Shown: piece after piece, positions 23,427-32,051 of the stretch
Layout: every line of letters starts with the position of its first letter
How positions within the stretch are numbered: position 1 is the first letter of the stretch
NCBI GenBank assembly: GCA_035691305.1
Contig: DASSJF010000041.1
Span: 1-64,000 of the forward strand
Reading direction: 5' to 3'
DNA: 64,000 bases
Source of the DNA: a bacterium
GTDB taxonomy: Bacteria > Sysuimicrobiota > Sysuimicrobiia > Sysuimicrobiales > Segetimicrobiaceae
The notes under the pieces: generated by a model
What the model was told of the DNA's origin: nothing
What the model saw: only the letters and a program-made list of their open reading frames with translations
The model's database searches: none
Made by a program: the position numbers and the translations under genes

Positions 23427-24377
23427 ATGGCGGAGTGTGCGGATCGCATCACCCGGGAACGGATCGCGGCCACTTATTCGGTCATCAAACCGTACATCCG
23501 GCGTACCCCCGTCCTCGAGGTGGACGGCGCGGATTTCGGTTTGGGCCGGTTTCCGACCCTCTTGAAGCTCGAGCTCTTTCAGCACTCCGGCTCGTTCAAG
23601 GCGCGCGGGGCCTTCGCGAACCTGCTCGGCCGGACGGTGCCGCGCGCCGGCGTCGTCGCGGCGTCGGGCGGCAACCACGGGGCGGCGGTCGCGTACGCCG
23701 CGATGAAGACCGGTGTTCCGGCGAAGATCTTCGTGCCGGCGATCTCGTCGCAGGCGAAGATCGACCGGATCCGCGGTTACGGCGCCGATCTCGTCGTCGG
23801 CGGCGACCGGTACGCGGACGCCCTCGAGGCGAGCGAGGCGTGGGCCGCGTCGAGCGGCGCGCTGCCGGTCCATGCTTTCGACCAGGTCGAGACCCTGCTC
23901 GGGCAGGGCACGATCGGGCTCGAACTGGCGGAGCAGGGGGCGGCCGTCGACACCCTCCTCGTCGCCGTCGGCGGCGGCGGGCTGATCGGCGGCATCGCGG
24001 CGTGGTTTGGCGGGGGCGTCTGCGTCGTCGGCGTCGAGCCGGAGGCTTCCCCGACCCTGTATCGCGCGCTCGCGGCCGGTCGTCCCGTGGACGCCGAGGC
24101 GGGTGGACTCGCCGCGGACTCGCTTGCGCCGCGCCGGGTCGGGGAGTTGATGTATCCGATCGCGCAGCGCTACGTGAGCCGGGTCGTACTGGTCACGGAC
24201 GAGGCGATCCGGCACGCGCAGCAGGCGCTGTGGAACGCCGCGCGGGTCGCGGCGGAGCCGGGCGGCGCCGCGGCACTGGCCGCGCTGCTGTCCGGCCGCT
24301 ATCAGCCCGAGCCGGGTGCGCGCGTCGGCGTGCTCGTCAGCGGCGGCAATACCACCGCCGTAGACTTCACCCGGTAG
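23427..24377 (+). CDS. Threonine/serine dehydratase-like PLP enzyme
   Basis: This fold-type II PLP enzyme of about 316 residues (320 if the ATG at 23415 is used) has the Schiff-base lysine in HSGSFKARGA, the substrate/cofactor loop ASGGNHG and the phosphate-binding glycine loop GGGGLIGG. Relatives deaminate threonine or serine to 2-oxo acids, or racemise serine or hydroxyaspartate. No C-terminal ACT regulatory domain is present, so it resembles the catabolic class. The first ATG (23415) sits inside the AT-rich promoter and has no ribosome site, so I prefer 23427. Confidence 0.88.
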   Translation: MAECADRITRERIAATYSVIKPYIRRTPVLEVDGADFGLGRFPTLLKLELFQHSGSFKARGAFANLLGRTVPRAGVVAASGGNHGAAVAYAAMKTGVPAKIFVPAISSQAKIDRIRGYGADLVVGGDRYADALEASEAWAASSGALPVHAFDQVETLLGQGTIGLELAEQGAAVDTLLVAVGGGGLIGGIAAWFGGGVCVVGVEPEASPTLYRALAAGRPVDAEAGGLAADSLAPRRVGELMYPIAQRYVSRVVLVTDEAIRHAQQALWNAARVAAEPGGAAALAALLSGRYQPEPGARVGVLVSGGNTTAVDFTR

Positions 24378-24400
24378 ACGGGTCCAAGCCCACGGCTGCC

Positions 24401-24420
24401 CGGCGGGCGGACGCCCGCCG
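24401..24420. terminator. Strong hairpin between convergent genes
   Basis: CGGCGGGCG and CGCCCGCCG form a perfect stem, closing in practice with a four-base loop. It lies between the dehydratase stop (24377) and the cupin stop (24422) and could stop transcription in both directions. No T run follows on either strand. Confidence 0.5.
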
Positions 24421-24421
24421 C

Positions 24422-24850
24422 CTACCGCCGCCGTTCGTACGAGACGATGTTTTCCCACTCGGAGGCGTCGGACCGCGCGACGACGGCCACGACAGGCTCC
24501 GTGTCGCTGAGGTTGCGCACTTCGTGGGGGATCCCCGGCTCGATGAAAATGAAGTCGCCCGCCTCGTTGTCGATGCTCAGCGAACAGTTCGGCCCGTACT
24601 CATGCCGGACGCGGCCCCGCAGGATGTAGAGCATTACCTCGAACCCGACGTGGATGTGGGCGTAGGCCACGCCCCCGGGCGGGATCGTCGCGACGTTCAT
24701 CGAGAGGTGCTTGGCCCCGACGTTCTTCGCGGACAACCCCGTCTTGTAGCGGATGTTGTTCCAGCTGCGGTGGAGGGTGCTACCGCGTACGGTCAGAATG
24801 CCGCCGCTCCCGTCTATGTCGTGCGTCAGATTGTCCGGTGAAGACGCCAT
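24422..24850 (-). CDS. Cupin-domain protein
   Basis: The 142-residue protein has cupin motif 1 as PGGVAYAHIHVGFEVMLYIL and motif 2 as GDFIFIEPGIPHEVRNLSD, with His/His/Glu/His ligands. ATG 24850 is chosen because GGAGGAAGCGAG precedes it; an upstream in-frame start adds 12 unlikely residues. It differs from the cupin at 20354 in sequence and ligand pattern. Function unknown. Confidence 0.86.
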   Translation of the reverse strand: MASSPDNLTHDIDGSGGILTVRGSTLHRSWNNIRYKTGLSAKNVGAKHLSMNVATIPPGGVAYAHIHVGFEVMLYILRGRVRHEYGPNCSLSIDNEAGDFIFIEPGIPHEVRNLSDTEPVVAVVARSDASEWENIVSYERRR

Positions 24851-25425
24851 CTCGCTTCCTCCCACGGCGCCTTGGGCCGGCCGCACGATTGGGACGGGCG
24901 GTCAACGAGGCGTCTCCCCCTTACGGGGACGAGCCGGCGATATGCGCCGGCGTCGCCGTCTTTATTGTAGGGCAACGCGGTGCACAAAAGCGTGGGGGCC
25001 CGGTGCGGTCCTCCGTTCGGGATTGCGCGCGAGTGGTGCAGCCGGGGGCATGCTCATCGGCCGACCATGCCCCCGGCCGGTGGTGCGGGTCGCCCCTAGA
25101 CGGTGTGCCGGAAGATGTCCGCGCGGCCGTGGCGCGAGAGCCCGGCCGCCGGGAAGATGACGGTCAGACAGTCGGCCGGCCACGCCGTCGCGGTGCCCGC
25201 GAGGATACCGGCGACGCCGCGGAGCCGACGAAGATTGCTCAAGTTCGTCCCTTTCCGCGGGAGCCGCCACCGATGTCCGACGGGCGAACCCGCCATCCGA
25301 TATAATGCCGAGCCGCCGGATGCGGTAGACTCGCGAACCCGAAAGAGTACACCGCCGGCCGCCGCTCAATCGAGCACGTCTGCAAAGGATCGCCGAGACG
25401 GTGCGCCGAACCTGCCGCTCGGCCG
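24851..25425. other. Intergenic region with only a doubtful small ORF
   Basis: About 575 bases separate the cupin start from the hydrolase start. A minus-strand frame at 25096-25242 starts at TTG after GCGGAAAGG and would give 48 residues with a hydrophobic stretch; I rate it unlikely to be a gene. A -10-like TATAAT lies at 25301. The rest shows nothing I can name. Confidence 0.5.
25301..25306 (+). promoter_or_regulatory. Possible -10 box upstream of the hydrolase gene
   Basis: A perfect TATAAT, rare in DNA this GC-rich, sits about 120 bases before the ATG at 25426. The region 17 bases upstream is not a good TTGACA, so this is a weak prediction. Confidence 0.35.
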
Positions 25426-26457
25426 ATGACCGCGCGTCCACCGCAGGCGCCGTCCCTGGAGGGCCAGTCGAGCCCGGGTCTCGGCGGCCCCATCGTCCCG
25501 TTTCCATCCGCCCGGCCGCGCGACGGCCGAGACGGCGCCGATGCCGCGGCGCAGAGTCAGATTTTCCGGCAGACCGGTGCCGGGCGGACGCCGACGATCG
25601 TCATCGCGGGCTTCCTGCCCGACGCCACAGAGTCGATCGAGTATCAGCGGGACCTCGTCGCGCGTTACGGCGACATCTACTACGTCAACTATCCGCGCAA
25701 CCGGTTTTGCACCCGGGCGCTCTTCGCGCAGGTCGGCGGGCTCATCAGGCACCTCAACGCGCGCGGCGAGTACCCCGTCCTCTTCAGCATCTGCTTCGGC
25801 GCGGGGCTGGTGGTGAAGTTGCTGTGCGAGCGGGGGGCGCAGCCGGCGCACGCCGGGCCCCAGCTCCAGCTCGCCGGCGTCGTCATGGTCAGCCCGATAC
25901 TCTGCGCCGCGGACATGGTCCGTCTGGACGCCGCGGCGGCCGGCGCCGCGCCGCTGCGGGAACGGGCCGCGCGGACGTTCTTCCTCGGCGGCCACCACGG
26001 CGATCTCGAGCGCGAAGTGGCCCGCACGCGGCGCGCCTTCGGCAGCCTCTTCCGCCGCGAGCGCGCGACGCGGCTGCTCAACGACCGCAATGCGGCGATC
26101 ATCGCCCGGGTACTCGCCGCCGTGCACGAGATCAGCGTGACCGGCTATTACGAACGGGCGCTGGCGCTGCGGGCTCTGAGCTGGCCGTCTGCCCGCACGC
26201 CGATTTTCCGCGGGCCGGCGCTCGTGCTGTTCGCGGAAGACGAGGACGGCGTATTCGTGCCGACCTCACCCACGCTCGCGGCGCTGCGCACGCCGTCGGT
26301 CGCCGCGCGGTTCTTTCCCCGCGGCGCGGTGCACGAGGTCGCGTCGTCCGATGCCGGCGATCCGGTGGTGCACGGCTCGATCGTCGTGCACCACCGCTAC
26401 TTCAATCCGTTCATCACCGCCTGGTACGACCGGCTGGCCGGCACGGCGGCCGTGTAG
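25426..26457 (+). CDS. Alpha/beta-hydrolase-fold protein with a Cys nucleophile
   Basis: The 343-residue protein has a disordered Pro/Gly-rich N-terminus (about 1-50) and then an alpha/beta hydrolase pattern: TIVIAGFLPD (oxyanion region), IYYVNYP, and nucleophile elbow VLFSICFGAGLV with Cys123 where serine is usual (S-x-C-x-G). Candidate acid (LVLFAEDEDGVF) and His (RGAVHEVAS) follow near residues 270-305. Cys nucleophiles occur in PHA synthases and dienelactone hydrolases. No signal peptide is present. The gene is alone on its strand and convergent with the ABC pair downstream. Confidence 0.65.
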   Translation: MTARPPQAPSLEGQSSPGLGGPIVPFPSARPRDGRDGADAAAQSQIFRQTGAGRTPTIVIAGFLPDATESIEYQRDLVARYGDIYYVNYPRNRFCTRALFAQVGGLIRHLNARGEYPVLFSICFGAGLVVKLLCERGAQPAHAGPQLQLAGVVMVSPILCAADMVRLDAAAAGAAPLRERAARTFFLGGHHGDLEREVARTRRAFGSLFRRERATRLLNDRNAAIIARVLAAVHEISVTGYYERALALRALSWPSARTPIFRGPALVLFAEDEDGVFVPTSPTLAALRTPSVAARFFPRGAVHEVASSDAGDPVVHGSIVVHHRYFNPFITAWYDRLAGTAAV

Positions 26458-26468
26458 GGGGGCGCCGC

Positions 26469-27590
26469 CTACTCGTACTTCAGCGCGTCCACCGGCTGTA
26501 CGGCCACCGCGCGGGCTGCGGGGTACAGGCTGCCGGCGATCCCGAGCACGAGCGTCACGGCGGCGGCCTCCAGCAGCAGGCGCGGACCGATCTCCGGCTG
26601 GACGATGCCGCGCAGCATCGGCGTCTGCGCGAGCCACCGAAGCCCTGCGGCGCCCAGGACGACGCCGGCCGCGCTGCCGGCGAGCGTAAGGGCGAGCCCT
26701 TCGAGCACGACCATCGCGAGCACGCGCCCGGGACTCCAGCCGAGCGCGGACAGCACGCCGAACTCGCGGATGCGCTCCGTGACGGACATAAGCAGGGTGT
26801 TCAATACCGTGAACAGCCCGATCGCGAGCGCGATGATGGAGATGCCCCACGCCATCGCGCGGATCAGGCGCAGGATGTCGTTGCTGTCGGCCACCGAGCG
26901 CGTTTCCGTGAAGGTAAGACCGGGGAACGCGGCGGCGAGCCGCGCCCGCACCGCGTCGACCTGCTCAGGATCCCCGGGCTGCGCCAGCCGCAGGTCGATG
27001 ACCGTTGCCTTGCCCGGCCGATTGAGGAGCCGCTGCAGCGTCGGCAGCGGGATGATGACCATGTTGTTGTTGATCACGCCGCTCGGACGAAAGACCGCGG
27101 TCACGGCGAGCCGCGTCCCGAGGAGATCGAGGCTGCCGCCCGGCTCGAGCCGGAGGGCCGCCGCGAGCCCCTGGCCGACCACGGCGCCGTCCGGCCGCGC
27201 CGCGGCGGGGAGGCGGCCGGCGCTGAGGCGCAGCGTCTCCCACAGGAAGCTACCCGCCGGCCAGCCGACCACCAGCACCGGCTGGCCCGACGGCAGCATG
27301 ACCATATCCGCGAGTTCCTCGGTGGCGTCGCGCACGCCCGCGAATTGCGCGAGCCGGGCCGCCAGCGAGTCGTCCACGGACGCCGTCAGAATCTCCACCG
27401 TGCCGCGCGGGATCGCGGTCATGTGGACGTCGCGTTCGACCAGGCTCACCGTCCAGGCGTGCTCCATGCCGCGCGAAAATCCCGTCAGGACCACGAACCC
27501 GCCGACCGCCAGCGCGACCCCAAACGCGGTCAGGACGGACCGCACGGGCCGGCGGGTCAGGTTGCGTGCGGGAATGCTCAGGAAGCGCAC
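26469..27590 (-). CDS. FtsX-like ABC transporter permease (MacB/LolC type)
   Basis: The 373-residue protein has an N-terminal membrane helix (VLTAFGVALAVGGFVVLTGF), a large extracytoplasmic MacB-like domain (about 45-240) and three C-terminal helices typical of FtsX permeases, with the coupling region NTLLMSVTERIREFGVL. Such permeases extract lipoproteins or export peptides or toxins rather than import solutes. GTG 27590 overlaps the ATPase gene by 13 bases. Confidence 0.92.
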   Translation of the reverse strand: MRFLSIPARNLTRRPVRSVLTAFGVALAVGGFVVLTGFSRGMEHAWTVSLVERDVHMTAIPRGTVEILTASVDDSLAARLAQFAGVRDATEELADMVMLPSGQPVLVVGWPAGSFLWETLRLSAGRLPAAARPDGAVVGQGLAAALRLEPGGSLDLLGTRLAVTAVFRPSGVINNNMVIIPLPTLQRLLNRPGKATVIDLRLAQPGDPEQVDAVRARLAAAFPGLTFTETRSVADSNDILRLIRAMAWGISIIALAIGLFTVLNTLLMSVTERIREFGVLSALGWSPGRVLAMVVLEGLALTLAGSAAGVVLGAAGLRWLAQTPMLRGIVQPEIGPRLLLEAAAVTLVLGIAGSLYPAARAVAVQPVDALKYE

Positions 27591-28258
27591 GAGTCGGCGA
27601 CGATCCGGCCGTCGGCCAGGCGGATGATCCGGCCGGCCCGGGCGGCGACCTCGGTGTTGTGGGTGGCCAGAACCAGACTCGCGCCGTCGCGCCGCCGCAG
27701 GTCGGCGAGCAGGTCGAGCACCTCCAGGGAAGCGTGCGAATCGAGGTTGCCCGTCGGTTCGTCGGCGCCTATGAGAATCGGAGTGTTGGCCAGGCTGCGG
27801 GCGATCGCGACGCGCTGCCGCTCGCCGCCGGAGAGTTGCGACGGCAGGTGGTCCAGCCGGCCGCCGAGGCCGACGCGGTCCAGCAGGGCGCGCGCGCGCC
27901 GCCGCCGCTCGGCCGCGTGCGGCACGACGCCGAACATCGGGATCTCGACGTTCTCGAGCGCGGTCAACGTCGGGAACAGATAGAACGCCTGGAAGACGAA
28001 GCCGATCTGCCGCGCCCGTACCCGGGTCCACGCGGCCGGCGAGGGCGGCTCCGCGCCGCGGAACAGCACGCGGCCGGCCGTCGGGCGGTCGAGGCCGCAG
28101 AGCAGGTGAAGCAACGTCGACTTCCCGCTCCCGCTCGGACCGACGATCGCGACGAACTCGCCCGGGGCCACACGGAGCGTGACGTCGCGCAGGGCGACCA
28201 CCCGGCCGCCGTCGTAGCCGCGGCTCACCTGCTCGAGCGCGACGAGCGGCTCGGCCAT
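27578..28258 (-). CDS. ABC transporter ATP-binding protein (LolD/MacB type)
   Basis: The 226-residue ATPase has Walker A GPSGSGKSTLL, signature LSGGERQRVAIARSL, Walker B ILIGADEPTGNLD and H-loop ATHN. The D-loop EPTGNLD is the mark of the LolD/FtsE/MacB branch, which pairs with FtsX-like permeases, and the partner gene overlaps its end. ATG 28258 is supported by homology starting at once. The aldo-keto reductase gene ends 11 bases upstream on the same strand. Confidence 0.94.
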   Translation of the reverse strand: MAEPLVALEQVSRGYDGGRVVALRDVTLRVAPGEFVAIVGPSGSGKSTLLHLLCGLDRPTAGRVLFRGAEPPSPAAWTRVRARQIGFVFQAFYLFPTLTALENVEIPMFGVVPHAAERRRRARALLDRVGLGGRLDHLPSQLSGGERQRVAIARSLANTPILIGADEPTGNLDSHASLEVLDLLADLRRRDGASLVLATHNTEVAARAGRIIRLADGRIVADSCAS

Positions 28259-28269
28259 GGACGGGCCGC

Positions 28270-29127
28270 TCAGACGAACAGCGGCAGCATCTCGAGGCGG
28301 GCCGCCGACTCGCGCACCGCGGCCTCGTCCGGAGGTGCGGCGTATCGCGAGGCGGCGTCGAGCACCTTCGGCAGCAGCGCGACGTCGCCGACGGTGTTGA
28401 GGAAGATGCCGGGCCGGGCGAGCACCCAGTGGACCGCGAGGTCGATGTCCCGCTGGTCTTCGACCGGCTGATACCACGTGGTCCGGGTGCGCTCCCGGCC
28501 CCACCACGGGCGCCGCGCCACCGACTTGATCGTCTGCACCGCGACGTTGCGGTCGCGGCAGGCCGCGGCGACGCGCTCGAACATCCCGGCGTAGTGCCCG
28601 TCCTGCATCATCACGTAATTGTAGGGCAGCAGCACCGAGTCGAAGTCGAACCGCTCGAGGCTGCGCAGGTGCGTGGCCGCGATCTGGGTCCCATGGCCGG
28701 TCACCCCGATGAACCGCACGAGGCCTTCGTCGCGCGCCTCCCGGCAGGCGTCGAGCGCGCCGCGCGGGCTGAGCGCGGTGTCCCACTCGATCGGGTCGGC
28801 CAGATTGTGCAGCTGGATCAGGTCGATCCGACCGACCCCCATCCGCTCGAGCGACTGGTGGATCTGTCGCTTCGCGGCGTCGTAGGTGCGCGCGCCGGTC
28901 TTGGTCGCGAGAAAGAAACGGTCGCGGTGCGTCCGCAGCCACGGCGCGATCCGCAGTTCCGCCTCCCCGTAGCTCGCCGCGACGTCGATGTGATTCACGC
29001 CGTAGCGCAGCAGCAGCTCCAGCACCGGATCGGCCTGATCCTGGGTGACCCGGGCGAGCGCCGCCGCCCCGAAGATCGTGCGGGTGCTCTCGTGCCCGGT
29101 ACGTCCGAACGCCAGCGTTGGGATCAC
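28270..29127 (-). CDS. Aldo/keto reductase family protein
   Basis: The 285-residue (alpha/beta)8 barrel has the catalytic tetrad Asp48 (HIDVA), Tyr53 (ASYGEAE), Lys76 (ATKTG) and His107 (IQLHN). It would reduce a carbonyl using NAD(P)H. It starts with GTG at 29127 and is divergent from the beta-helix gene, with a direct repeat between them. The substrate is unknown; a second, distinct family member lies at 40742-41749. Confidence 0.92.
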   Translation of the reverse strand: MIPTLAFGRTGHESTRTIFGAAALARVTQDQADPVLELLLRYGVNHIDVAASYGEAELRIAPWLRTHRDRFFLATKTGARTYDAAKRQIHQSLERMGVGRIDLIQLHNLADPIEWDTALSPRGALDACREARDEGLVRFIGVTGHGTQIAATHLRSLERFDFDSVLLPYNYVMMQDGHYAGMFERVAAACRDRNVAVQTIKSVARRPWWGRERTRTTWYQPVEDQRDIDLAVHWVLARPGIFLNTVGDVALLPKVLDAASRYAAPPDEAAVRESAARLEMLPLFV

Positions 29128-29185
29128 GGCCCGTGGACCTCCCCCTCCATCGTCGTGGAATGACCGTCCGGCCCCTCGGCGTCCA

Positions 29186-29215
29186 CCGTCTACTTAGCCA
29201 CGCCGTCTACTTAGC
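29186..29215. repeat. 13-base direct repeat in a divergent intergenic region
   Basis: CCGTCTACTTAGC occurs at 29186-29198 and again at 29203-29215, start-to-start distance 17 bases. It lies between the divergent aldo-keto reductase and beta-helix genes. It could be a tandem operator or the product of a short duplication. Confidence 0.6.
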
Positions 29216-29295
29216 GTCGGTCCCGGGCACAATACCGGCGGATGGCGGGAGAAGCGTTCGCCGTGTGACGGCGATCTTCCGGCAGGGGGGACTGT

Positions 29296-30675
29296 GTGAG
29301 AGCCTGGGTTCCGGTTGGCCTGATCGCGGCGTTTATTCTTGTAGCGACTTCCCCGGCGACCTACATCGGCGTCGTCGGCGGCGGCGAGCGGCCGCACCCG
29401 TCCGCCGCGATCTCGCCACCGGTGCCCCGGACGACGACCGACTCCTTCGATCCTCTCGATCCGCCGTGGGTCTACATCCGCTCCGCGGGGGCGCGCGGGG
29501 ACGGCGTCACGGACGATACCGCGGCGGTCCAGGCCGCTTTCACCGAGGCGGCCACGAGCGGCCGCCCCGTCTTTTGCCGGTCGGGGATCTACCTCGTATC
29601 GGCCACCCTGGTGCTCGGTACGGACTTCGCCGGGTCGCCGTCCGCCGGGCGGGCGGCGTGCGTCGTCAAATTCGTCGGTTCCGGCCCGGCGGTGATGGTC
29701 ACCGCGAACCCGGTGCAGATTCAAAACCTCGTGCTGGACCTTACCGCGAACGCTCACACCGGGACCGGCGGGCTGCTGCTTCCCGACGCCTGCGTACGCT
29801 GTACCTTTTCGTCGATTAGAGTCGAGGGGCCGCCCAACGGCGTGATCCCCTACCTCAACTACGGCATCTTTCTGCGGGGCGGCGGCACGGGAGACCGGCT
29901 CACGAACATTTCGACCGAATACGCGACCTCGGCCATCATCGCGGGGATCGGCGGCAACCTCTTCTATCAGAGCACGTTCGACAATATCTTCGCCCACCAC
30001 TGCGGTCAAACGGCGGGGCGCGCCTGTCTGGAGATCACCGGCGCGGTCGACACCGTGATGAACTCGGGGATCGGCGGCGGCGGCGGTTTCCCGGGGGCGC
30101 CGACCCGTGTGCCCGTGCGGATCTCCGGCACCGACGCCGAGGCCATCGACATCATCGCCACCGAACTGATTGCGGACGCGCCGCATGGGACGGCGGTGGT
30201 CATCGCCCGGCCGGCCCACGACGTGAGCGTCGTCACGCTGATCGACGTCCGCCTGCCGGTACCCGCCCGCCTGGCGTCCGACGTCGTCACTCCGCCGCGG
30301 GTCACCCGCATCGCGACGCAGGAGAGCGGCGCAGGCCCCGTCGGGTTCATCAGCGCGGCGGCCCCGATCGCCGCGTTTGTGCCGGCGCGGGATTCGGGCA
30401 TCACGCTCGACGGCTGCAGCTGCACGGCGGTTGCCGGCACCGTCTCGTTCACGACGGGCGCGGCCGCCCCGGACGGCGCGGCCCCGTTCGGCGAGATCCG
30501 GTTTCAGCGCGTGTACCCGCAGCCGCCGATCGTCATCCTGAGCTGGAATTCGGATTCCGCGGCGACCGCGGGGGTGTACGTGCACTCGACGTCGGACCAA
30601 GGCGTCCGGCTCCGCTCCTCGCATCTGCAGTCCCGCACACGGTACGTGCTGAGCTACCAGGTGATCGAACAGTAA
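29296..30675 (+). CDS. Exported right-handed beta-helix protein (Pectate_lyase_3 / tail-spike type)
   Basis: The 459-residue protein has an N-terminal hydrophobic signal or anchor (about 5-25). The characteristic SAGARGDGVTDDTAAVQAAF (about 63-82) opens single-stranded beta-helix domains of pectate lyases and phage tail spikes. Beta-helix repeats (about 100-350) end in a C-terminal beta-sandwich-like part (IRFQRVYPQPPIVILSWN) resembling H-type lectin or tail-fibre ends. It starts at GTG 29296. No phage genes are nearby, so a surface carbohydrate-binding or -cleaving role is more likely. Catalytic residues cannot be assigned. Confidence 0.75.
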   Translation: MRAWVPVGLIAAFILVATSPATYIGVVGGGERPHPSAAISPPVPRTTTDSFDPLDPPWVYIRSAGARGDGVTDDTAAVQAAFTEAATSGRPVFCRSGIYLVSATLVLGTDFAGSPSAGRAACVVKFVGSGPAVMVTANPVQIQNLVLDLTANAHTGTGGLLLPDACVRCTFSSIRVEGPPNGVIPYLNYGIFLRGGGTGDRLTNISTEYATSAIIAGIGGNLFYQSTFDNIFAHHCGQTAGRACLEITGAVDTVMNSGIGGGGGFPGAPTRVPVRISGTDAEAIDIIATELIADAPHGTAVVIARPAHDVSVVTLIDVRLPVPARLASDVVTPPRVTRIATQESGAGPVGFISAAAPIAAFVPARDSGITLDGCSCTAVAGTVSFTTGAAAPDGAAPFGEIRFQRVYPQPPIVILSWNSDSAATAGVYVHSTSDQGVRLRSSHLQSRTRYVLSYQVIEQ

Positions 30676-30695
30676 AGCCGGCCGCGGGGCTTTAC
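30672..30695. terminator. Bidirectional hairpin containing both stop codons
   Basis: GTAAAGCC (30672-30679) pairs perfectly with GGCTTTAC (30688-30695) around an eight-base GC-rich loop. The TAA stops of the converging beta-helix gene and ATPase gene both lie inside the stem. It fits a compact bidirectional terminator. Confidence 0.6.
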
Positions 30696-32005
30696 CCCGA
30701 CACCGCCTCGGCCGGTACGCCGCCAGGCTCCAGGTAGAAGTCGTCCGTCAGTTCGTCGAACGCGTAGATCTCGGCGTACCGCCCCCAGCCGATCAGGATC
30801 TCCAGTTGGCGACGCGCCTCCTCGTTGCTGAAGTGGCGCTCCAGCTCGTCGAGCACGTCGCCGGCCGGCATCCGGTGGTCTTCGTTTCGGTTGAGTTGCG
30901 CGACGATCTCCCGTGTCTGGCTCACCGTGTCGAGCAGCCGCGAGCGGAAGATCTCCTTCTTCTCCTGCACGGTCGCCGCGGCCAGCACCCCACCGCGTTC
31001 GGTCAGCTTCAGGTCGCCGGCGTGGGCGGTCGCAAAGCCCAAGAGCTCCGCGGCCTCGACGGCCGGGAGGAGATCTTCGACGTCGAAATGCAGCTCCGCG
31101 CCGACCCGCGCGAGATCCGCCTCGTTGCCCCGGTCGTGGATGAACTCTACGAGACCGATCAGCATGCTGACGGTTGCGCTCGGCAGCCTGGGAATGAGCT
31201 GCTTGAGATGCTCGAGGCGCCGCGCGCGGTCGCCGGTCAGCAGCTCGTAGACCCGCTCGACGACCTGTTGAAACTGCGGCGAGCGGCGATCCCGCCAGTG
31301 CGGCAGTTCCGGCCGGACCTCGTCGACGATGCGCCCCGGCGTCGTCGCCAGTACGATGATGCGGTCGGCCATGAACACGGCCTCCTCGATGCTGTGGGTC
31401 ACGACGACGATCGCGCGCGTCGGAAAACGGCGCTTCAGCCAGAGTTCCAGCAGGTCCGTGCGGAGGTTCTCCGCGGTCAGCGGGTCGAGCGCGGAAAAGG
31501 GTTCGTCCATCAACAGAATGTCCGGTTCCACGGCGAGCGCGCGGGCGAAGCCGACCCGCTGGCGCATGCCGCCGGACAATTCCTTGGGGAAAGCCGACTC
31601 GAAGCCGTCGAGTCCGATCAGGTCGATCATCTCGAGCGCCCGCGTCCGGGCCCGCTCCGGTGTCGCGCCCGCCGCCTTGAGCCCCAGTTCGACGTTGTCC
31701 AACACGGTCAGCCAGGGGAACAGGGCGAAAGTTTGAAACACCATCGCGACACCCGGGTTGGGACCGGCGAGCGGCTGCCCGCGGTAGAGGACCGTGCCCT
31801 CGGTGGGCCGGAGCAGGCCGGCCAGCACGCGGAGGAGGCTCGACTTCCCGCAGCCGGACGGGCCCAGCAGGGCGAGGATCTCGCCCGCGCGGATTTGCAG
31901 ATCGACGCGGTACAGCACGGCGGTCGATCCGCCGTCGGGCCGCGCGTAGGCAATGGTCAGGCTCCTGGCCTCGACGAGAACGGTCGGGGGGCTGCTGATC
32001 GCCAC
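30692..32005 (-). CDS. ABC transporter ATPase with C-terminal AAA-associated domain (nitrate/sulfonate type)
   Basis: The 437-residue protein has a normal ATPase core up to about residue 265: GPSGCGKSSLL, VFQTFALFPW, LSGGMRQRVGFARAL, ILLMDEPFSALD and VTHS. An extra about 150-residue C-terminal region (LPSATVSMLIGLVEFIHD, ..RSRLLDTVSQTREIV) corresponds to the AAA-associated C-terminal domain of a branch of NitT/TauT ATPases and is probably regulatory. GTG 32005 follows CGGAGGAGC. Its partner is the duplicated permease just upstream. No binding protein is encoded in this operon. Confidence 0.92.
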   Translation of the reverse strand: MAISSPPTVLVEARSLTIAYARPDGGSTAVLYRVDLQIRAGEILALLGPSGCGKSSLLRVLAGLLRPTEGTVLYRGQPLAGPNPGVAMVFQTFALFPWLTVLDNVELGLKAAGATPERARTRALEMIDLIGLDGFESAFPKELSGGMRQRVGFARALAVEPDILLMDEPFSALDPLTAENLRTDLLELWLKRRFPTRAIVVVTHSIEEAVFMADRIIVLATTPGRIVDEVRPELPHWRDRRSPQFQQVVERVYELLTGDRARRLEHLKQLIPRLPSATVSMLIGLVEFIHDRGNEADLARVGAELHFDVEDLLPAVEAAELLGFATAHAGDLKLTERGGVLAAATVQEKKEIFRSRLLDTVSQTREIVAQLNRNEDHRMPAGDVLDELERHFSNEEARRQLEILIGWGRYAEIYAFDELTDDFYLEPGGVPAEAVSG

Positions 32006-32051
32006 GGCTATGCTCCTCCGTCACGCCGGGCCGCGTGCGCCCGCGCATCGT

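Noticed and set aside
20325-24420. Idea that the two cupin genes are duplicates
   Set aside because: Their metal-ligand motifs and flanking sequence differ clearly (HSHPHKHDTEQM versus AHIHVGFEVMLY), so they are separate families.
25096-25242. 48-residue minus-strand ORF with a hydrophobic stretch
   Set aside because: It has a TTG start and a passable ribosome site, but no homology that I recognise and no conserved partner; kept only as a note in the gap entry.
25401-27983. 860-codon plus-strand frame spanning the hydrolase and the ABC permease
   Set aside because: It runs across two well-supported genes on opposite strands and has shadow composition; the hydrolase and FtsX-like frames carry clear motifs.
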